Below, in pieces: positions 62,275-64,000 of a DNA stretch of 64,000 bases. Both the position numbers and the translations under genes were made by a program. Source of the DNA: Bifidobacterium asteroides (GTDB lineage Bacteria; Actinomycetota; Actinomycetes; Actinomycetales; Bifidobacteriaceae); assembly GCF_003202695.1 (NCBI RefSeq), contig NZ_QGLL01000001.1, positions 434,001 to 498,000 on the forward strand, in the 5' to 3' direction. The notes beneath the pieces were generated by a model. The model was not told the origin of the DNA, made no database searches, and was given only the letters and a program-made list of their open reading frames with translations. How positions within the stretch are numbered: the stretch's first letter is position 1; each line of letters opens with the position of its first letter.

Positions 62275-62569
62275 CAAGGTTGTTGTTTCCAATGATGAAT
62301 TGAAAAAAGCCAAAAAGGGTCTGGAACAAGTCAAACAGATTCTTGACGATTTTTCAGGTGCGCAGGGGAACGAAAGTTCCATGGGCCACATGGACGTTTA
62401 TTCCGAATATACCATGTTTATGAAGCGCATGAAAGATGCCAGTGGCAAGTACTCCAAGAAAGCCGGAGACTTTGCCTCGATGCTTCAAAACGTTATTGAT
62501 CAATTTGGGGATCTTGACGCTCAATTGAGTCAGCAGATTAAGCGGTCGGACGGGTCCGCTCACAGATAG
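62267..62569 (+). CDS. Small helical WXG100-like protein
   Basis: A 100-residue, mostly helical protein with two heptad-rich segments (LKKAKKGLEQVKQILDDFS and FASMLQNVIDQFGDLDAQLS) and a central break, the layout of Esx/WXG100 or LXG-partner proteins, though without WxG. GAGAGGAGAG precedes the GTG. It overlaps the FHA gene and lies 17 bp before the next gene. It may pair with the effector at 63204 or with the first WXG100 protein. Confidence 0.7.
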   Translation: MADKVVVSNDELKKAKKGLEQVKQILDDFSGAQGNESSMGHMDVYSEYTMFMKRMKDASGKYSKKAGDFASMLQNVIDQFGDLDAQLSQQIKRSDGSAHR

Positions 62570-62586
62570 GTCGGAGGGAAGCAGTT

Positions 62587-63207
62587 ATGGAAGGGGCCGG
62601 GATACAGTTCAGCATGGACATACCAGCCGATTGGAAGGTTATGGATTTCTCCCGTAGGGGGAGGCAGGTTTATGCCAAGGAGCAGTCCATGAGAATCATC
62701 GAGCAGGTTCCTGCCTTGCATATTTACCGCAAGAAGCTTGAGGATGTCCTCTTTAAGGAGCTGACGTCATCCTGGGCTATGGGTGTTCGATACGGAGCAT
62801 CCTTGGCGGTGCCCACCACGGATGGTTTGCTGAGCGCCTCTATTACGGTGTCCGTTCTGCCTCCGCCTCCCAGCCAGGAGAACGTTTCCGTTTTTGATGC
62901 CATTGCCGCCACGGTCCATCAGAATGATGAAGAGTCGTCGGGGGATAGCGAATCCGACATTTCCCAGGTTTCAATTCCTGAGGCGGGTATGGCCTTGCGG
63001 GTGCTGGGGCATCGTGTTTTGCGTCCTCAGGAAGCTGCCCAGGGGGTCAAATACTCGATTTTCCAAACGTATGTGCCTTTTGGCGGGCGTATTGTGCTGG
63101 TGATGGGGCAGACTTTTTGCACGGATGTGGAAACACAGCTTTTTGAGTTGTTTGATCTGATTACTGGTACGTTGTCGTTAAGGATTGATGGGGGTGATCA
63201 GCGATGA
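62587..63207 (+). CDS. Unrecognised soluble protein next to T7SS effector
   Basis: No family assigned. The 206-residue protein has no signal or membrane helix. It begins FSMDIPADWKVMDF, has an acidic Ser/Glu/Asp loop (ESSGDSESD) and ends with strands and an amphipathic helix (RIVLVMGQTFC, VETQLFELFDLITG). The opening and overall alpha/beta pattern recall Mog1/PsbP-like (DUF1795-type) proteins, some of which are effector chaperones in other systems; this is a weak resemblance. GGAGGGAAGC precedes the ATG and the stop overlaps the effector start by 4 bp. Confidence 0.68.
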   Translation: MEGAGIQFSMDIPADWKVMDFSRRGRQVYAKEQSMRIIEQVPALHIYRKKLEDVLFKELTSSWAMGVRYGASLAVPTTDGLLSASITVSVLPPPPSQENVSVFDAIAATVHQNDEESSGDSESDISQVSIPEAGMALRVLGHRVLRPQEAAQGVKYSIFQTYVPFGGRIVLVMGQTFCTDVETQLFELFDLITGTLSLRIDGGDQR

Positions 63208-64000
63208 ATCCGTATTCGTATGTCGACTGGCAAGTAGTCGGGTATCCGTCTGATCCCGTGCCAGGCAATCCTGCTGGTGTTGAGACTTGCGCGAAGATGT
63301 TGAAACGCAAAAAAGATTCGGTCGACTCGTTGGTTGATGTTTTGAACAAGATTATGCCTGACAAGGGCGGTTCGGTTTTTGTCGGGGATGCTGCAGACCA
63401 GTATGCAAGGAAGCTGTCTCGTTTCCCTGAAGATATGAAAGACCTGTCCCAAGGTTTGGAGGGTGCGCACCGTACTCTCAATTCCTGGAAGTCGAGCATG
63501 GAGGATCACCAGAAGAAGGCTCATAAGGCGTATGATGATGCCACGAATGCGGATAAGGAGTACAAAGAGGCTCAGCTGAAACTTGATGTAGCTTCTGCCA
63601 CGGCGCGCAACGCGCATTCCGCTGAACATCTGATGCGTAATAGGCAGCAGGCAGGCGAGGATGTTTCCAAGGCGGAAGAAAAGAAAACCTTGGATCGTGT
63701 CCAGCAGGCTGAGCAGAGTGTAACTGATTTCCGCAATCAGGTGAATTCCGCTGGGGATCGGTATTGGAATGCCATGAAACGTCTGCATTCGGCGGTCGAT
63801 GAATACAATGAAGACGCAACGAATACCGCAGGCTCGCTGCGGGGTTATCTGGAGAAGACGCCTTCGGCTTCTTTGTGGGAGCAGGTATATTACAGCAGCG
63901 CCTGGAGCGTTGTTGTCAAAGTGGCCGAGATAGGCGGCACGATATTCGGGATTGCCGCTCTCCTTCTGGGCGGCGGCGGCATTATCGGCATAATCGCCTT
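63204..64000 (+). CDS. Probable T7SS effector, N-terminal part (runs off window)
   Basis: The frame is open from ATG 63204 to the last base, giving 265 visible residues. Residues 10-95 match the pattern of the putative T7SS secretion signal module of actinobacterial polymorphic toxins: DWQVVGYPSDPVPGNPAGVE, then VFVGDAADQYARKLSRFPED. A long coiled coil follows (about 95-205), then a hydrophobic Gly-rich stretch (GTIFGIAALLLGGGGIIGII), probably membrane-inserting. The toxin or adhesin domain, if any, lies beyond the window. It overlaps the preceding gene by 4 bp. Confidence 0.8.
   Translation, partial: MNPYSYVDWQVVGYPSDPVPGNPAGVETCAKMLKRKKDSVDSLVDVLNKIMPDKGGSVFVGDAADQYARKLSRFPEDMKDLSQGLEGAHRTLNSWKSSMEDHQKKAHKAYDDATNADKEYKEAQLKLDVASATARNAHSAEHLMRNRQQAGEDVSKAEEKKTLDRVQQAEQSVTDFRNQVNSAGDRYWNAMKRLHSAVDEYNEDATNTAGSLRGYLEKTPSASLWEQVYYSSAWSVVVKVAEIGGTIFGIAALLLGGGGIIGIIA

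Overview
The window is chromosomal DNA of a high-GC actinobacterium, almost certainly a Bifidobacterium. Supporting this are the gene neighbourhoods (DeoR-galT-galK, ACT/UPF0210, mutY-rpoB-rpoC, and a kinase-FN3-MoxR-DUF58-transglutaminase run that matches the bifidobacterial PFNA cluster), the actinobacterial type of MutY and AdnAB, and the codon bias. I cannot name the species.

Layout. 1-5993: the 3' end of a lipoate-ligase-like gene, a Crp/Fnr regulator, a class A penicillin-binding protein, an old-yellow-enzyme oxidoreductase and a polyprenol-phosphate-mannose-synthase-like GT2. 6194-9712: a galactose operon (DeoR regulator with a probable leaderless promoter, galT, galK). 9823-13985: an ACT-domain protein with a UPF0210 protein, trmL on the minus strand, mutY, and a one-TM protein. 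14011-22134: rpoB and rpoC with a promoter, two strong hairpins (5' leader and intergenic) and a clear terminator. 22336-34724, minus strand: PFNA-type operon of a membrane Ser/Thr kinase, a roughly 1,800-residue surface protein with FN3 domains, a MoxR ATPase, a DUF58 protein and a transglutaminase-like protein whose catalytic residues appear lost. 34867-43536: adnA-adnB helicase-nuclease pair. 43655-47412: a GNAT acetyltransferase, an MFS transporter, dapB and dapA.

After dapA the core order breaks. An RNase J fragment lacking its start and about three quarters of its length is joined at about 47901 to the tail of a decayed, opposite-strand kinase pseudogene related to the PFNA kinase. Beyond this junction the DNA is visibly more A/T-rich and carries a type VII secretion (T7SS) locus that runs off the window: WXG100 protein, catalytically intact transmembrane Ser/Thr kinase, small membrane protein, 1,774-residue Ig-repeat protein with a membrane segment at each end, EssC/EccC ATPase with a ubiquitin-like N terminus, FHA protein, second small helical protein, an unrecognised soluble protein and the start of a probable T7SS effector.

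The T7SS locus is the best candidate for something undescribed. By membrane topology its genes parallel the firmicute T7SSb set (EsxA, EssB, EssA, EsaA, EsaB, EssC), but the EssB-like slot holds what looks like an active kinase, an FHA reader sits next to the ATPase, the EsaB-like domain is fused to EssC, and the EsaA-like slot is an Ig-repeat stalk. The PFNA operon also pairs a kinase with a giant surface protein and an ATPase. Function in both cases is inference from architecture.
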